64,000 nucleotides of DNA from Candidatus Anammoxibacter sp. (lineage in GTDB: Bacteria > Planctomycetota > Brocadiia > Brocadiales > Anammoxibacteraceae), in contig JAIQZQ010000037.1 in the NCBI GenBank assembly GCA_021777105.1, forward strand, positions 1-64,000, in the 5' to 3' direction. Positions within the stretch are counted from its first letter, which is position 1. Each line of letters opens with the position of its first letter. Positions 7,821 through 18,000 of this stretch are shown one piece after another. The notes under the pieces are model-generated. The model saw only the letters and a program-made list of their open reading frames with translations, had not been told where the DNA came from and ran no database searches. The translations under genes were made by a program, and so were the position numbers.

Positions 7821-10217
7821 ATGAAAGGTTTTAAAAATAATATAGCAGTGTTTTTATTGTTATTTACAGCGTTTGCTTTTAATTTCAGCCATAGTTTCGC
7901 GCAAACTGTTGTAACAACCATTCCTCTTGGGCCGGAAACCGGCAACGGGATTCATCCATTCGGAGTTGCGGTTAACCAGTTGACAAAGCGCATTTATGTT
8001 AGCAACAGGACCAGCAACAATGTTAGTGTGATAGATAGTGAAACAAATAATGTTATTAACACAATAGATATTGAATTTACTTCAGGTGGTATTGGCGCTA
8101 ATCATATAACTAACATGGTTTATGTCGCGCATGCAGCCGGCGAAGGTTTAGGCATGGTCAGCGTTATAGACGGGGCTACTGATTTGATTGTTGGCTCTAT
8201 CCCGCTTACAGGAACCTTGAAAGCGGTTGAAATAAACTCAGATACTAATATAGTATATGTGACAAGTCATGATATGGATGTTGTTTATGCTATTGACGGG
8301 GCTACAAACAAGCTTGTCGCCACTATTAATGTTGGCGAGTTTCCGTTAGATGTGGACGCAAACACTGTAACAAACCGTATTTATGTTGTAAATAATTTAA
8401 GCAATAGCGTCTACGTGATAGATGGATCAACCAATGATATAATTGGCGTTATCATGCTTGAAGATAAGCCAAGGAGTGTTAGCGTTAATACAATAACAAA
8501 CCGCATCTATGTTGTTGGCGAGATGGTTAGTATTATTGACGGCAATTCTAATATGGTCATTGATATTGTGCCAATTAAAGGCTTTTCAAATGAAATTGAA
8601 GTAAATCCAATAACTAATCAGATTTATCTGGTTCTGGAATTTGACAATATTGCCGTGATTGATGGGGAAACCAATGACATTATACATACTATTGCTCTGG
8701 GTGATACGATTAGGGGGATAGGGATTAACCACTTAACTAATCGTATATACGCTTCGCTTGCTTTATATAACAGAGTTGACGTTATCGATGGAGTGAAAAA
8801 TAAACTGATTGATAATATTACATTAGCCAACACTCCGGTTGGAGTTGGCGTAAATCACATTACCAATCGTATTTATGTTATTAATGATGACAGTAAAACA
8901 GTAAGCGTAATAGATGGAGATATCAACCGGATAATAGGCTCTATTAAGGTAAAAAATGAATCATTAAGGAGTATCGACGTCAATTCAACGACAAATCGTA
9001 TTTACGTGTTTAATCGGGGTTCTGATGAAGCAGGTGGCAATAACAATCGTGTTGTTGCCGGGAGTTTGCCTTGCGATGTTATTTCTAATGTTAGCGTTAT
9101 AAACGGAGAGAATAATCTAATTATTAATAATATTACGGTTGACGGTGTACCGTTAGATAAAAGTATTGCGGTTAATCCTGTAACTAATCGGATTTATACT
9201 GCTACGGCAGGTTGCGATGCAGCCGGCGTGGTTAGTGTTATTGACGGCAAGCTTAATCAAATTGTTGATTCCGTTTCAGTGGGGAACGCTGATTTCGGAT
9301 TTACTATCGCTGTAAATACAACAACTAATATCGTTTATGCTGGAATTATAGCAACAGATGAAGCCCGTGCCAAGATAGTGGCTATAGACGGAGAAACCAA
9401 TCAGATTATTGATATTATTGAAGTTAACGGCAACGTCAAGTTAATAGCAGTTAATTCAAACACAAACCGTATTTATGCCGGCGATCATACCGGGGCGGTT
9501 CAGGTAATTGACGGAAAGATTAATCAAGTAGTTGACAATTTGGCATGGACGAACGCCGGTCTTGGCAAAACAAATACAACAACAAACCGTATTTACGTCA
9601 CTGCCCATGGGGTTAACGTAAGAGGCGTTAGTGTAATAGATGGAGAGACCAATCATGAAATTGCAACTGTTAAAGATATTGAAAATAAGGAACTATTCGG
9701 AACGGGAGTTGATGTTAACTTTATGACTAATATGGTTTACGTTATTAATCGAAATTCAGGCGAGTTAACAGTGATACATGATGAAGACTCAATTATTGCG
9801 ACTCCAACGCTTACTCCGCCGGAGAACAAGGCGTTTACTGTTAATTGCGCGCGTGATTTAAGCAAAGCCAATAGCGGTTTAGAAAGATTAATATTGCAAA
9901 TGGGTGAAAAAGAAGAGTGTGTTTTAAAAATGTCATCTTTTAAGGCCGACATCCCTATAGAAGTATCAACAAAATTACGAGAAGGGTTTAATACGTCAAT
10001 TAAGGTTGCTCCTGTTAACGGCGCTACCGATAACAATGGAGAATTAAAATTTACTATCAGCGCAATCAACAAGGGGGTAGATTGGGTTGCCTGGGCCGTG
10101 CCGAATAAAAAAGGCGAAATTGAATTTGGAAGGAAAGCGTTTAAAGCAGGGCTTGCGTGGGGAATGTTTGTGGATGTAAGGCGGGCAATGCCTAATTTGG
10201 CCAATCCACTAAGATAA
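7821..10217 (+). CDS. Secreted YVTN-type beta-propeller protein (largest paralog)
   Basis: ATG 7821 is preferred because GGAG at 7811-7814 sits just upstream and it begins a clean signal peptide ('MKGFKNNIAVFLLLFTAFAF…SFAQT'); an earlier in-frame ATG at 7782 would bury it. About 798 residues with some fourteen YVTN-like blades (N.ITNRIYV…VSVIDG..N.II..I). The C-terminal domain ('CARDLSKANSGLERLILQMG…GVDWVAWAVPNKKGEI') is homologous to that of the paralog ending at 6954 and includes two conserved cysteines. Probably extracellular; ligand unknown. Long runs of repeated codons suggest blade duplication within the gene. Confidence 0.85.
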   Translation: MKGFKNNIAVFLLLFTAFAFNFSHSFAQTVVTTIPLGPETGNGIHPFGVAVNQLTKRIYVSNRTSNNVSVIDSETNNVINTIDIEFTSGGIGANHITNMVYVAHAAGEGLGMVSVIDGATDLIVGSIPLTGTLKAVEINSDTNIVYVTSHDMDVVYAIDGATNKLVATINVGEFPLDVDANTVTNRIYVVNNLSNSVYVIDGSTNDIIGVIMLEDKPRSVSVNTITNRIYVVGEMVSIIDGNSNMVIDIVPIKGFSNEIEVNPITNQIYLVLEFDNIAVIDGETNDIIHTIALGDTIRGIGINHLTNRIYASLALYNRVDVIDGVKNKLIDNITLANTPVGVGVNHITNRIYVINDDSKTVSVIDGDINRIIGSIKVKNESLRSIDVNSTTNRIYVFNRGSDEAGGNNNRVVAGSLPCDVISNVSVINGENNLIINNITVDGVPLDKSIAVNPVTNRIYTATAGCDAAGVVSVIDGKLNQIVDSVSVGNADFGFTIAVNTTTNIVYAGIIATDEARAKIVAIDGETNQIIDIIEVNGNVKLIAVNSNTNRIYAGDHTGAVQVIDGKINQVVDNLAWTNAGLGKTNTTTNRIYVTAHGVNVRGVSVIDGETNHEIATVKDIENKELFGTGVDVNFMTNMVYVINRNSGELTVIHDEDSIIATPTLTPPENKAFTVNCARDLSKANSGLERLILQMGEKEECVLKMSSFKADIPIEVSTKLREGFNTSIKVAPVNGATDNNGELKFTISAINKGVDWVAWAVPNKKGEIEFGRKAFKAGLAWGMFVDVRRAMPNLANPLR

Positions 10218-10242
10218 AGGTGGGGTTTTACTGCCAACCATA

Positions 10243-10495
10243 ATGAAAGTTAACCCAATTTTAGCCAACAAATCAATACGAATGCAACCCGCCACTGTTA
10301 CTGTTTTTGATCATAATGCAGGGGATAAAGGTAGAAGCTTCCACAAATGGCGTAGGCGCTAAAGCCCGCCCATCTTTTGCAACAACCGGCCCTGACGGCG
10401 CCGCTAAATTCAGGTTTAAATTCGGATTTGCGTCAAATAATGGTAAAATCACATTTTCTGTTGACGATATTAAAGCCATAATTAGCCAGGAATGA
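10243..10495 (+). pseudogene. Frameshifted remnant of a YVTN-gene Ig-like C-terminal domain
   Basis: From ATG 10243 one frame reads 'MKVNPILANKSIRMQPATVTVFDHNAG', matching 'LKVEPASAKSSIRFQDAIVTVNDKNG' at the end of the gene at 3167. Near 10318 the match shifts frame to 'GIKVEASTNGVGAKARPSFATT…DGAAKFRFKFGFASNNGKITF', which matches the rest of that domain and ends at the same relative place ('ISQE' against 'LSQK'). No propeller precedes it. It is a leftover 3' end from a deleted or recombined paralog. Confidence 0.7.
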
Positions 10496-10674
10496 TGAAA
10501 GTCTTATGATTATTGGCGTTAAAATAAGTCCGTTTATAACTAAAATAATGTATAGGCCATTCAAGATTGAAGAAGTGAGTTTGCTTTTTATGCTATGATT
10601 TCACTAACATACGAAATTCAAAAGAATATACGCTTTATTAAGAAGGGTAATTAGGATTCCTACTCACTCTGCTT

Positions 10675-10854
10675 AGGACTTGTCCGCAAATAACTTGAAC
10701 ATTGCCAACCCCTCTTCAGGCTATCTTTGCCTAAGTTTCAATCGCCAAATCCTCAATATAGCTTTGGCTATGCTTCCGGTTTGGCTCAATCAACTTAAAC
10801 AAATCTAACCTAAATCCGAGCTCGCTATGTCCAAGTTATTTACGGACAAGCCCT
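10675..10854. mobile_element. Mini-element family A, copy 1 (~180 bp, inverted ends)
   Basis: The left end AGGACTTGTCCGCAAATAAC pairs with the right end GTTATTTACGGACAAGCCCT. The core ('CAATCGCCAAATCCTCAA…GGCTCAATCA') is shared with copy 2 at 18799-18983, although the terminal sequences differ. No ORF, so it must be mobilised in trans if mobile. Confidence 0.65.
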
Positions 10855-11183
10855 TACCTTTGCCTCCTTTGTAGTAATATAAAAACCCGGGATAGGCAAA
10901 TTATCGCCGGAGTCTACGATGATATATCCGTCCCATAATCTAATGGTAAAAAAGCCAAAGTTATTTCTTTCCGAATCCTAAGCCCAAAATGCGCAAGTTA
11001 TTTTGAGGCTCCTTCTTAATCCGCGCCATTCATCTCCTATTTACTTTCAACCAACATGATTGCAAATAGTTTCAGAATCTCGTTTGTAATCAGGCAAAAG
11101 CATTTTATAATTGATTTATGCTGATTGTTGCCTCATTAAGCAAATAAGCCATAAAATTTAAAAATTTCAGTTAATTTAAGAAT
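10855..11183. repeat. Spacer with family A end fragments
   Basis: At 10947-10981 'AAAAAAGCCAAAGTTATTTC' followed by TTTCCGAATCCTAAG matches the right end of family A copy 2. A further degenerate piece follows to about 11022. No gene is visible; the remainder to 11183 is the upstream region of the metal ATPase. Confidence 0.5.
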
Positions 11184-13562
11184 ATGGGAAAGAATACAGA
11201 TAAAGAAACCAGAAAATTTTATCTTTCGGGCTTGAGTTGCATGGACTGCGCCGCAAAGATTGAGGGCGTTGTTTCAAAATTGAGCTGGGTTAAAGATGCG
11301 AGGGTGAACTTTTCGACCTCTTTGTTAAAGGTGACTATAAATGCCGGTGACAGGGATGAGGCGAATATGGAGGCTGAGATTGAGGATGAGGTCTCAAAGG
11401 TTGGTTTTGGGCTGGACAAACGGGGGCATGAGGCGGTTTCGTTTAAAACAACCGGGGATATTGCCGAGCCCGCCGCCGGCAGGATACGGAAGGCTCTTCT
11501 GGCAATTGGAGGCGTTAAAAGGGTGGACTTTTTTCAGCCTAACGGGGTTAAAATTGAGTATGATCCCGCCCAGGCTCAGCCGGCCGATTTAAAAAAGGCC
11601 TTGGAGGCAAACGGGGCCGGCGTTTCGGAAGCGGAATGTAGTTTCTCAAAAAAAACGGTTAAAAAATCAAAGGCCCTTCTTACGTTAACAATAATTACCG
11701 GGTTGTTTATAGTAGTCGGGCTGGGGTTTGCGCTGTTTCACCATCTGATCATTTATAAAACATTAACGGTTTCAACTCTCCTTTTCATCATTGCCTCGGC
11801 AATCGGTGTATATTATATCGGGCGTAGCGGCCTGGCTTCGGTAAGGAATCTGCGGCTGGATATAAACTTCCTTATGTGCGTGGCCGTGATCGGGGCTGCG
11901 GTTATTGGCGAATATCTTGAAGGGGCCACGGTTGTGTTCCTTTTTATGCTGGCGCAGTTGCTTGAAACATACACTATGGATAAGGCGAGGAACGCAATAC
12001 ACGCGTTGGTAAAAATGTCCCCTGAAACGGCGCTTGTAAAAGATGGGAAAAACGAGAAGCTGGTTCCGGTAGACAATGTGGAAGTTGGGGCTGTGATTGT
12101 TATTAAACCAGGGGAGATGATACCGCTGGACGGGAAGGTTTTAAAAGGTTGTTCCGCTGTTAACCTGGCCGCGATTACGGGGGAGTCGATTCCTGTTGAA
12201 AAGAGCGAGGGGGATGATGTTTACGCCGGGGCGGTAAATGAGGAGGGGGCGCTTGAAGTTGAGGTTACGCGCCTTTCAAAAGAGTCTACTTTGGCCGGCA
12301 TAATCCATTTAATAGAAGACGCTCAGGCGCAAAAGGCTCCGTTTCAGAGTTTTGTGGACAAGTTTGCGAAATATTACACTCCTTCGGTTATTGTGTGCGC
12401 GATTTTGGTGGCGATTGTTCCGCCCATTGTTATTGGGGCGCAATTTACCGAATGGTTTTACCGAGCTCTTGTTTTGCTGGTTATATCATGCCCGTGCGCG
12501 TTGGTAATATCAACTCCCGTATCTTTGATATCAGGCATAACCGCCGGCGCGCGAAAAGGGATATTGTTTAAAGGGGGCGTTTATCTGGAAAGGATAGGGG
12601 GCTTGCGCTCTATGGCAATTGATAAAACCGGCACTCTTACAAAAGGCGAGCCGCGAGTCGCGGATGTTGCGCCGCTAAACGGGCCGGCCGTGGATGATGT
12701 TTTGCGTATCGCGGCTTCTGTTGAGTCGAGGTCGGAGCATAGCATTGCAGATGCAATAACTGCAAAGGCTAAGGAAAAGGGGCTGGAGTTGATTGAAGGG
12801 GACAAGTTTCAATCTGTTCCGGGAAAGGGCGCGATAATGGAGCTTGATAATGTGAAATATTGCGTTGGGAGCGTGAGGTTTATGACTGAACTAGGCTATT
12901 GTGAGCCGGCTTCAGACGCAGTATTAAAGGGCTTTTATGACAAAGGTATGACCGCTATACTTGTGGCTGATGATAAAGCCGTGATTGGAATAATAGCCGT
13001 GGCTGATGAGATAAGAAAGACTAGTAGACAAACCATCAAAGAATTATATAATAAGGGGGTTAAAAAGATAGTTATGCTCACGGGCGATCATGAATGCGCC
13101 GCAAAAGCCGTGAGCAGAGAGCTTGATATGCTTGATTTCAGGTCGGATTTGCCTCCGCTGGACAAGGTGGAGGCTGTAAAGGCTTTAATCAGGGATTATG
13201 GAAGTTGCGGGATGATTGGGGACGGCATAAACGACGCTCCGGCGCTGGCCGCCGCGACGGTGGGCGTGGCAATGGGATCAAACGCAACGGACATCGCGGT
13301 TGAGAGTTCTGATGTGACGATAATGGGCGACGATCTGCGAAAGCTGCCGTTTGCCGTTGATTTGGGCAAACGCACAATCAGGATTATTAAACAGAATATT
13401 ATGACGGCTCTTTTATTAAAAGGGGTGTTTCTCGCCCTGACCGCGCCGGGTTACACAACCTTGTGGATGGCGGTGGGGGCGGACATGGGGGCTTCTCTAA
13501 TTGTAATTTGCAACGGCCTTAGATTGCTCCGCGCGGGGGGCAAATCTCTCTCTGGAAAATAG
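11184..13562 (+). CDS. cadA: P1B-type heavy-metal-transporting ATPase (Zn/Cd/Pb type)
   Basis: This 792-residue inner-membrane pump exports soft divalent metals using ATP. Visible in order: an N-terminal HMA domain with GLSCMDC (Cys19, Cys22), a second HMA-like segment lacking CxxC (about residues 85-155), the membrane CPC motif (about 436-438), DKTGTL with the phosphorylated Asp480, the SEHS variant of the usual SEHP motif, TGD and GDGINDAPAL. A Lys in 'LLLKGVF' and the Asp in 'GADMGAS' near the end fit the Zn/Cd/Pb subgroup rather than copper. It lies near, but on the opposite strand to, the RND pair at 15-21 kb. Start ATG 11184 has no strong Shine-Dalgarno. Confidence 0.92.
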   Translation: MGKNTDKETRKFYLSGLSCMDCAAKIEGVVSKLSWVKDARVNFSTSLLKVTINAGDRDEANMEAEIEDEVSKVGFGLDKRGHEAVSFKTTGDIAEPAAGRIRKALLAIGGVKRVDFFQPNGVKIEYDPAQAQPADLKKALEANGAGVSEAECSFSKKTVKKSKALLTLTIITGLFIVVGLGFALFHHLIIYKTLTVSTLLFIIASAIGVYYIGRSGLASVRNLRLDINFLMCVAVIGAAVIGEYLEGATVVFLFMLAQLLETYTMDKARNAIHALVKMSPETALVKDGKNEKLVPVDNVEVGAVIVIKPGEMIPLDGKVLKGCSAVNLAAITGESIPVEKSEGDDVYAGAVNEEGALEVEVTRLSKESTLAGIIHLIEDAQAQKAPFQSFVDKFAKYYTPSVIVCAILVAIVPPIVIGAQFTEWFYRALVLLVISCPCALVISTPVSLISGITAGARKGILFKGGVYLERIGGLRSMAIDKTGTLTKGEPRVADVAPLNGPAVDDVLRIAASVESRSEHSIADAITAKAKEKGLELIEGDKFQSVPGKGAIMELDNVKYCVGSVRFMTELGYCEPASDAVLKGFYDKGMTAILVADDKAVIGIIAVADEIRKTSRQTIKELYNKGVKKIVMLTGDHECAAKAVSRELDMLDFRSDLPPLDKVEAVKALIRDYGSCGMIGDGINDAPALAAATVGVAMGSNATDIAVESSDVTIMGDDLRKLPFAVDLGKRTIRIIKQNIMTALLLKGVFLALTAPGYTTLWMAVGADMGASLIVICNGLRLLRAGGKSLSGK

Positions 13563-13637
13563 TATGGATGTGATTATTTGAATATTGATATTAGTAGAGC
13601 CTGAAACGGCTTAAAATTGTGAAAGGAAATTGACAGG

Positions 13638-14351
13638 ATGTTTAAAAAGTTAAAGATTTGTGTTTTTGCGGTTTCATTATGCATGTTTAGCGCCTCTTAC
13701 GCCATAGGATCGGGCACGATTGACGGGAAAGTTATTGATGGTTTCGGCGCGCCTATTGAGGGGGTTGCCGTAAAAATCAGGAAGACCAAAGCCGAGGCGG
13801 TCACCGACGCCGGCGGCAATTATGAAATCAGTTACATGCCGGGCATCACAAAACTTGAGTTCTCAAAATCGGGATACACCAGAGTAAAGACGACTACAAA
13901 TCTTTCAGAGACAACAAAGGTTGATTTCAAACAGGTCACATTATGGAAATACCCTGCGGAGGGCGGCATGTATTTGCTGTGCAAGGATAGTTACAGAAAA
14001 GTCAATTATAATACTTTCCTCAACAAGCCTATTGACGGCAAATTAACGTATGTTATTGAAGGTGAGCCTACTGTTATTCCCTGGAGTAATACGACATTTA
14101 TTGATTACGAGTCGGAGCGCCCTTTGGTGGCGGGCAAGGATCTTTACAAAGTCTATGACAATAACGTGCTGGGCTCGCTTGGAGCTTCTAAAGTTCCTTT
14201 ACATGCGTTAGAGGATAAATATGTAAAGATTGTTAACAACGTGGGGCTTAGAATCGCTAATTTGAAACCAGGTAAATATTTTTATCATGGCGGGAATATG
14301 ACTAACAGAACAATGAAAGGTTATGGCTATTTCTTTGAAATAAAACCGTAA
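13638..14351 (+). CDS. Exported protein with carboxypeptidase-regulatory-like domain
   Basis: 237 residues. A signal peptide (about 1-24) is followed by 'GTIDGKVIDGFGAPIEGVAVKIRK…TDAGGNYEISYMPGITKLEFSKSGY', a typical CarboxypepD_reg/CnaB-like beta-sandwich. The remaining ~140 residues are beta-rich and unrecognised. GAAAGGAAA precedes the start. Sited 75 nt after the metal ATPase and 57 nt before a receiver protein on the same strand; whether the three are one operon is unclear. Probably periplasmic or surface exposed. Confidence 0.75.
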   Translation: MFKKLKICVFAVSLCMFSASYAIGSGTIDGKVIDGFGAPIEGVAVKIRKTKAEAVTDAGGNYEISYMPGITKLEFSKSGYTRVKTTTNLSETTKVDFKQVTLWKYPAEGGMYLLCKDSYRKVNYNTFLNKPIDGKLTYVIEGEPTVIPWSNTTFIDYESERPLVAGKDLYKVYDNNVLGSLGASKVPLHALEDKYVKIVNNVGLRIANLKPGKYFYHGGNMTNRTMKGYGYFFEIKP

Positions 14352-14408
14352 GCGGTTATTGACTCTACTTTAGCAAGATTTAACAGCGGCGTTTAAAGGG
14401 ACAGTATT

Positions 14409-14825
14409 ATGAATAACAAGGTAATGGTTGTTGATGATGAAGAGCCTGTTCGTTTTGTGATGAACGAAGTCTTTAAACTGGCGAATTTTGACGTTCGATT
14501 GGCTGAGAGTTCCGAAGAGGCCCTTGAGATTTTAAAGCGGGAAGAGGATATACATGTTTTTTTTCTGGATCTGAATATGCCGGGAATGAACGGCGCTGAG
14601 TTGTGCGGGCAAATCAGGATAGGGAGACCGCTTGATTTTATTTGCGCAATAACCGGATACGGAACCGTTTTCAGCATTGCAGAGTGCTTAAAGGCCGGAT
14701 TTAACGATTACTTTACCAAACCGTTTGACAATAACCAGCTTCTTGATGTGACGCGCGCTGCGTTTGTGAAGCTGAAAAGGTGGCAAAGTTATTGTAATGA
14801 TTGGGCTTTGTCTTCGTTTAAATAG
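14409..14825 (+). CDS. Single-domain response regulator (CheY-like receiver)
   Basis: 138 residues forming one receiver domain: acidic pair Asp9/Asp10, phospho-acceptor Asp54 in 'VFFLDLNMPG', Thr82 and Lys104 in 'DYFTKPFD'. There is no output domain, so it acts by protein contact or phosphotransfer. No histidine kinase is encoded in the window, so its partner is elsewhere. AAAGGGACAG upstream is a fair ribosome binding site. Confidence 0.9.
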   Translation: MNNKVMVVDDEEPVRFVMNEVFKLANFDVRLAESSEEALEILKREEDIHVFFLDLNMPGMNGAELCGQIRIGRPLDFICAITGYGTVFSIAECLKAGFNDYFTKPFDNNQLLDVTRAAFVKLKRWQSYCNDWALSSFK

Positions 14826-14887
14826 GTGGCACAGGCATCCTTGCGCGTTCTTAAGGCTCCAATTTCTACAATAAGTTAAGAGTTTTC

Positions 14888-15096
14888 GTATCTATTCAGC
14901 GTGTTTTCACATGGCTATCCCCTCAGGGGATAATTCTCACTAAGGCAGCGAAGCTGCCAAGTGTTCATTTATACACACCCCTAAATCCCCTCTTATTAGA
15001 GGGGACTTTGTGGAAATAAATCCGATTTAATATCCCCTCTAAAAAGAGGGGTGTCCGCTTGGCGGACTGGGTGTGTAAATCATGCGGAACAGTTAA
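14888..15096. mobile_element. Mini-element family C, copy 1, inserted at the cusA stop codon
   Basis: Flanked by the 8-bp direct repeat GAGTTTTC (14880-14887 and 15097-15104). Its right end, read on the minus strand as TTAACTGTTCCGC, recreates the TAA of the adjacent cusA gene. Contains a ~54-bp insertion (14919-14972) of another repeat, family D; without it the element is 155 bp, the same as copy 2 at 36725-36879. The core holds nested GAGGGG/CCCCTC hairpins. Confidence 0.75.
14919..14972. repeat. Family D repeat nested inside family C
   Basis: CCCCTCAGGGGATAATTCTC followed by ACTAAGGCAGCGAAGCTGCC and AAGTGTTCATTTAT. It interrupts the CTAT|ACACACC phrase that is continuous in the other full family C copy, with TAT on both sides. 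Relatives occur at 22484-22533 and, nested, at 29875-29985. Confidence 0.6.
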
Positions 15097-18000
15097 GAGT
15101 TTTCAATAATATGATTATTGCTAATCCCTCGTTTTAATTTAAACTCCATCAAACCGCAATAGCAGCACGGCACGACAAATATAGTTATTAAAACCACGGT
15201 CATTCCTCCCACGGTCGGTATGGCCATAGGTTTCATCACATCCGCGCCCCTGCCGGTTGCCGCAAGCACGGGTATTAACGCAAGCACGGTTGTAACCACC
15301 GTCATTATTGCCGGGCGTATCCGTTTTATGCCGGCCTGCACGGTTGCTTCGCGCGCGTCGTTTATGGATGTTATCTTTCGTTTTTTAAATGATTGCTCAA
15401 GGTAGGTGGCTATAATAACTCCGTCGTCTACAGCTATGCCAAAGAGGGCTATAAAGCCCACCCATACCGCCACGCTGAGGTTGTAACCTAAAGCCCACAA
15501 CAAAATAAATCCGCCGGAAAGCGCCACGGGTATGCCGAAATAGACAAATATTGCGGTTGTTATTTTTCGGAAACCAAGGTAAAGTATCACAAAATTTATA
15601 AACAGCACAATCGGCAACAAAAGCATGAGCCGTTTGTTTGCGCGAACCTGATTCTCAAACTGACCGGCCCATTTAATATAGTAACCTTTTGGGAGCTTAA
15701 GCTCGCCGGAAGCGATTTTGGCGTTGACGAGTCTTTTTGCGTCTTCCACAACGCTGACCTCATCGCGGTCGCGGGTGTTGAACGTGGTGTAGCCGACCAG
15801 CAAAGTGTCTTCGCTCTTAATCATTGCCGGTCCGATAGTGTATTCAATATCGCACACCTGTGTAATTGGTATTTGCGCGCCCGACGGAGTGGGCACAAGC
15901 GCTTTGGGCAGCATGTCAAAACTATCGCGTATTTCCCTCAGATATCTGACACGCACGGGGTAGCGTTCGCGGCCTTCAACCGTCCATGTAATGTTCTTGC
16001 CGCCAAGCGCCACTTCGATAACATCCTGCGCGTCCTGAAGCCTTACCCCGTACCTGGCAACGGCTTCGCGGTTGATCTTAAATTCAATATACGGCTTGCC
16101 CACTATCCTGTCCGTTATTACATCAACCGCGCCGGGAACCTCTTTTATAATCGACTCAAGCCTCAACCCTAAGCGCTCAATCTCTTTCAGGTCGGCTCCG
16201 TAAATCTTAGCCCCCATCATCGCCCTCATTCCGGATTGCAGCATAATAACCCGCGTTTGAATAGGTTGCAACCATGACGGCGCCACTCCCGGCATGTCTG
16301 AACTATCTCTGAGTTCGTTCAGGATTTCATCTTTGGTTATTCTTCGGGTTTCAGGCCAGAAAAAGCCGGCTGCGCTTTTGAGCCAACCGGGCAGATTTAT
16401 ATCCGAATGCCATCTGGTTTCGTTGATTTCCCGCCATTTGTCTTTCGGCTTTAAGTTTATATACGTCTCAATCATTGAAACCGGCGCCGGATCAAGCGGC
16501 GTGTCTGCGCGGCCCAACTTGCCCACGACAACTTCAACCTCCGGGATCTGTTTCATCAGTATGTCCTGTTTTTTTAGCGCGCCCATAACCTCGCTTAAAC
16601 TCGCGGCCGGCAGCAGCGACGGCATGTAGAGGAACGAGCCTTCGTCCAGGGCCGGCATAAATTCTCGACCGATTCCGGGAAAAGCGTGTTTCAGGGCCAC
16701 CCATGGCGGCAGCTTGTTAATGTCAAGGCTGACCTGTTTTAAACCCTTTTCCAGAGGATACCCGATTTTGTCGAAACCTATCCAGATTGTTACCCCGCAA
16801 AAAACAATAAACGCCGGTATGCATAGAAAAGCTTTTTTATGAGCAAGCGTCCACCTTAGAACCGGTTCATAAACCTTGATGATAGCTGTGGAGACAATGT
16901 TATCTTCAATAGGGCGCAGCCTTTCCTGTGTAATTTGATACGCTATGGCTCCGATAAGCGCGCCGCCGAGCATTGAATAAATTATAGATGAGAGTAACGA
17001 TATTGACTCAACGCGCGAAAACAGCAGAGTTTGAAACAGTATCCATGAAACTCCGGCAATTATGCCGGCCAGTATTAATGAGCTCTTTTTCTTCCAGCGC
17101 ATCACCTTTAATAAAATATTGCACAAAACCGGAATTACCACCACCGCAACAATAACCGATCCTATGAGCGCGAATGTTTTTGTGTACGCCAGGGGTTTAA
17201 ACAGTTTGCCCTCCTGGCTTTCCATAAAAAAAACAGGCACAAATGAGACTATTGTTGTGGAGACGGCGGTAATTATCGCGCCGCCCACTTCCCTGCCGGC
17301 TTCATATATAGTCTCAATGCGCGATTTAGAGTCTGCCCGTTCCGTCAAATGGCTATAAATATTTTCCGTCATTATTATGCCCATATCCACCATGGTTCCA
17401 ATGGCTATGGCAATGCCGGCCAGTGACATCACATTGGAATCGATCCCTGTTTGATACATAATAATAAACGAGATTAGCACGGCCAGAGGCAATGTTGTGG
17501 CCACAATGATTGAGCTACGCAAGTGGAAAAGGAAGATCACAATAACCACAAATGTTATTATTATTTCCTCGGTTAACGCATGCTTAAGCGTAGACACCGT
17601 CTCATTGATAAGTTGCGTGCGGTCGTAAAAAGGCGCAATATGAACGCCGTTGGGCAGGCCGTTTGAAATCACTTCGATCTTCTTTTTAACGGATTGGATC
17701 ACTTTCAAAGGGTTTTCGCCGTAACGCATTGTGACAACCGCGCCGACTGTTTCAGCCCCCTCCTTGTCAAGGGCTCCGCGTCTGAAGTCGGGGCCGATAG
17801 CTACACCGGCTACGTTCTTAATGTATAGCGGAGTGCCTTTGGAGGCTTTTACAACAATGTTTTCAATATCTTTTACCGATTTTATAAACCCCACGCCGCG
17901 GATGATGTACTCCATGCCGTAGTTTTCAATAACCTTTGCGCCCACATCCATATTCGACCTGCTGACGGAATTAAAAACATCGGCCAATGTAACGCCGTGC

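Noticed and set aside
15093..15104. Premature truncation of cusA by a mini-element
   Set aside because: The duplicated target and flanks show that the original stop was at the same place; the element merely rebuilds it.
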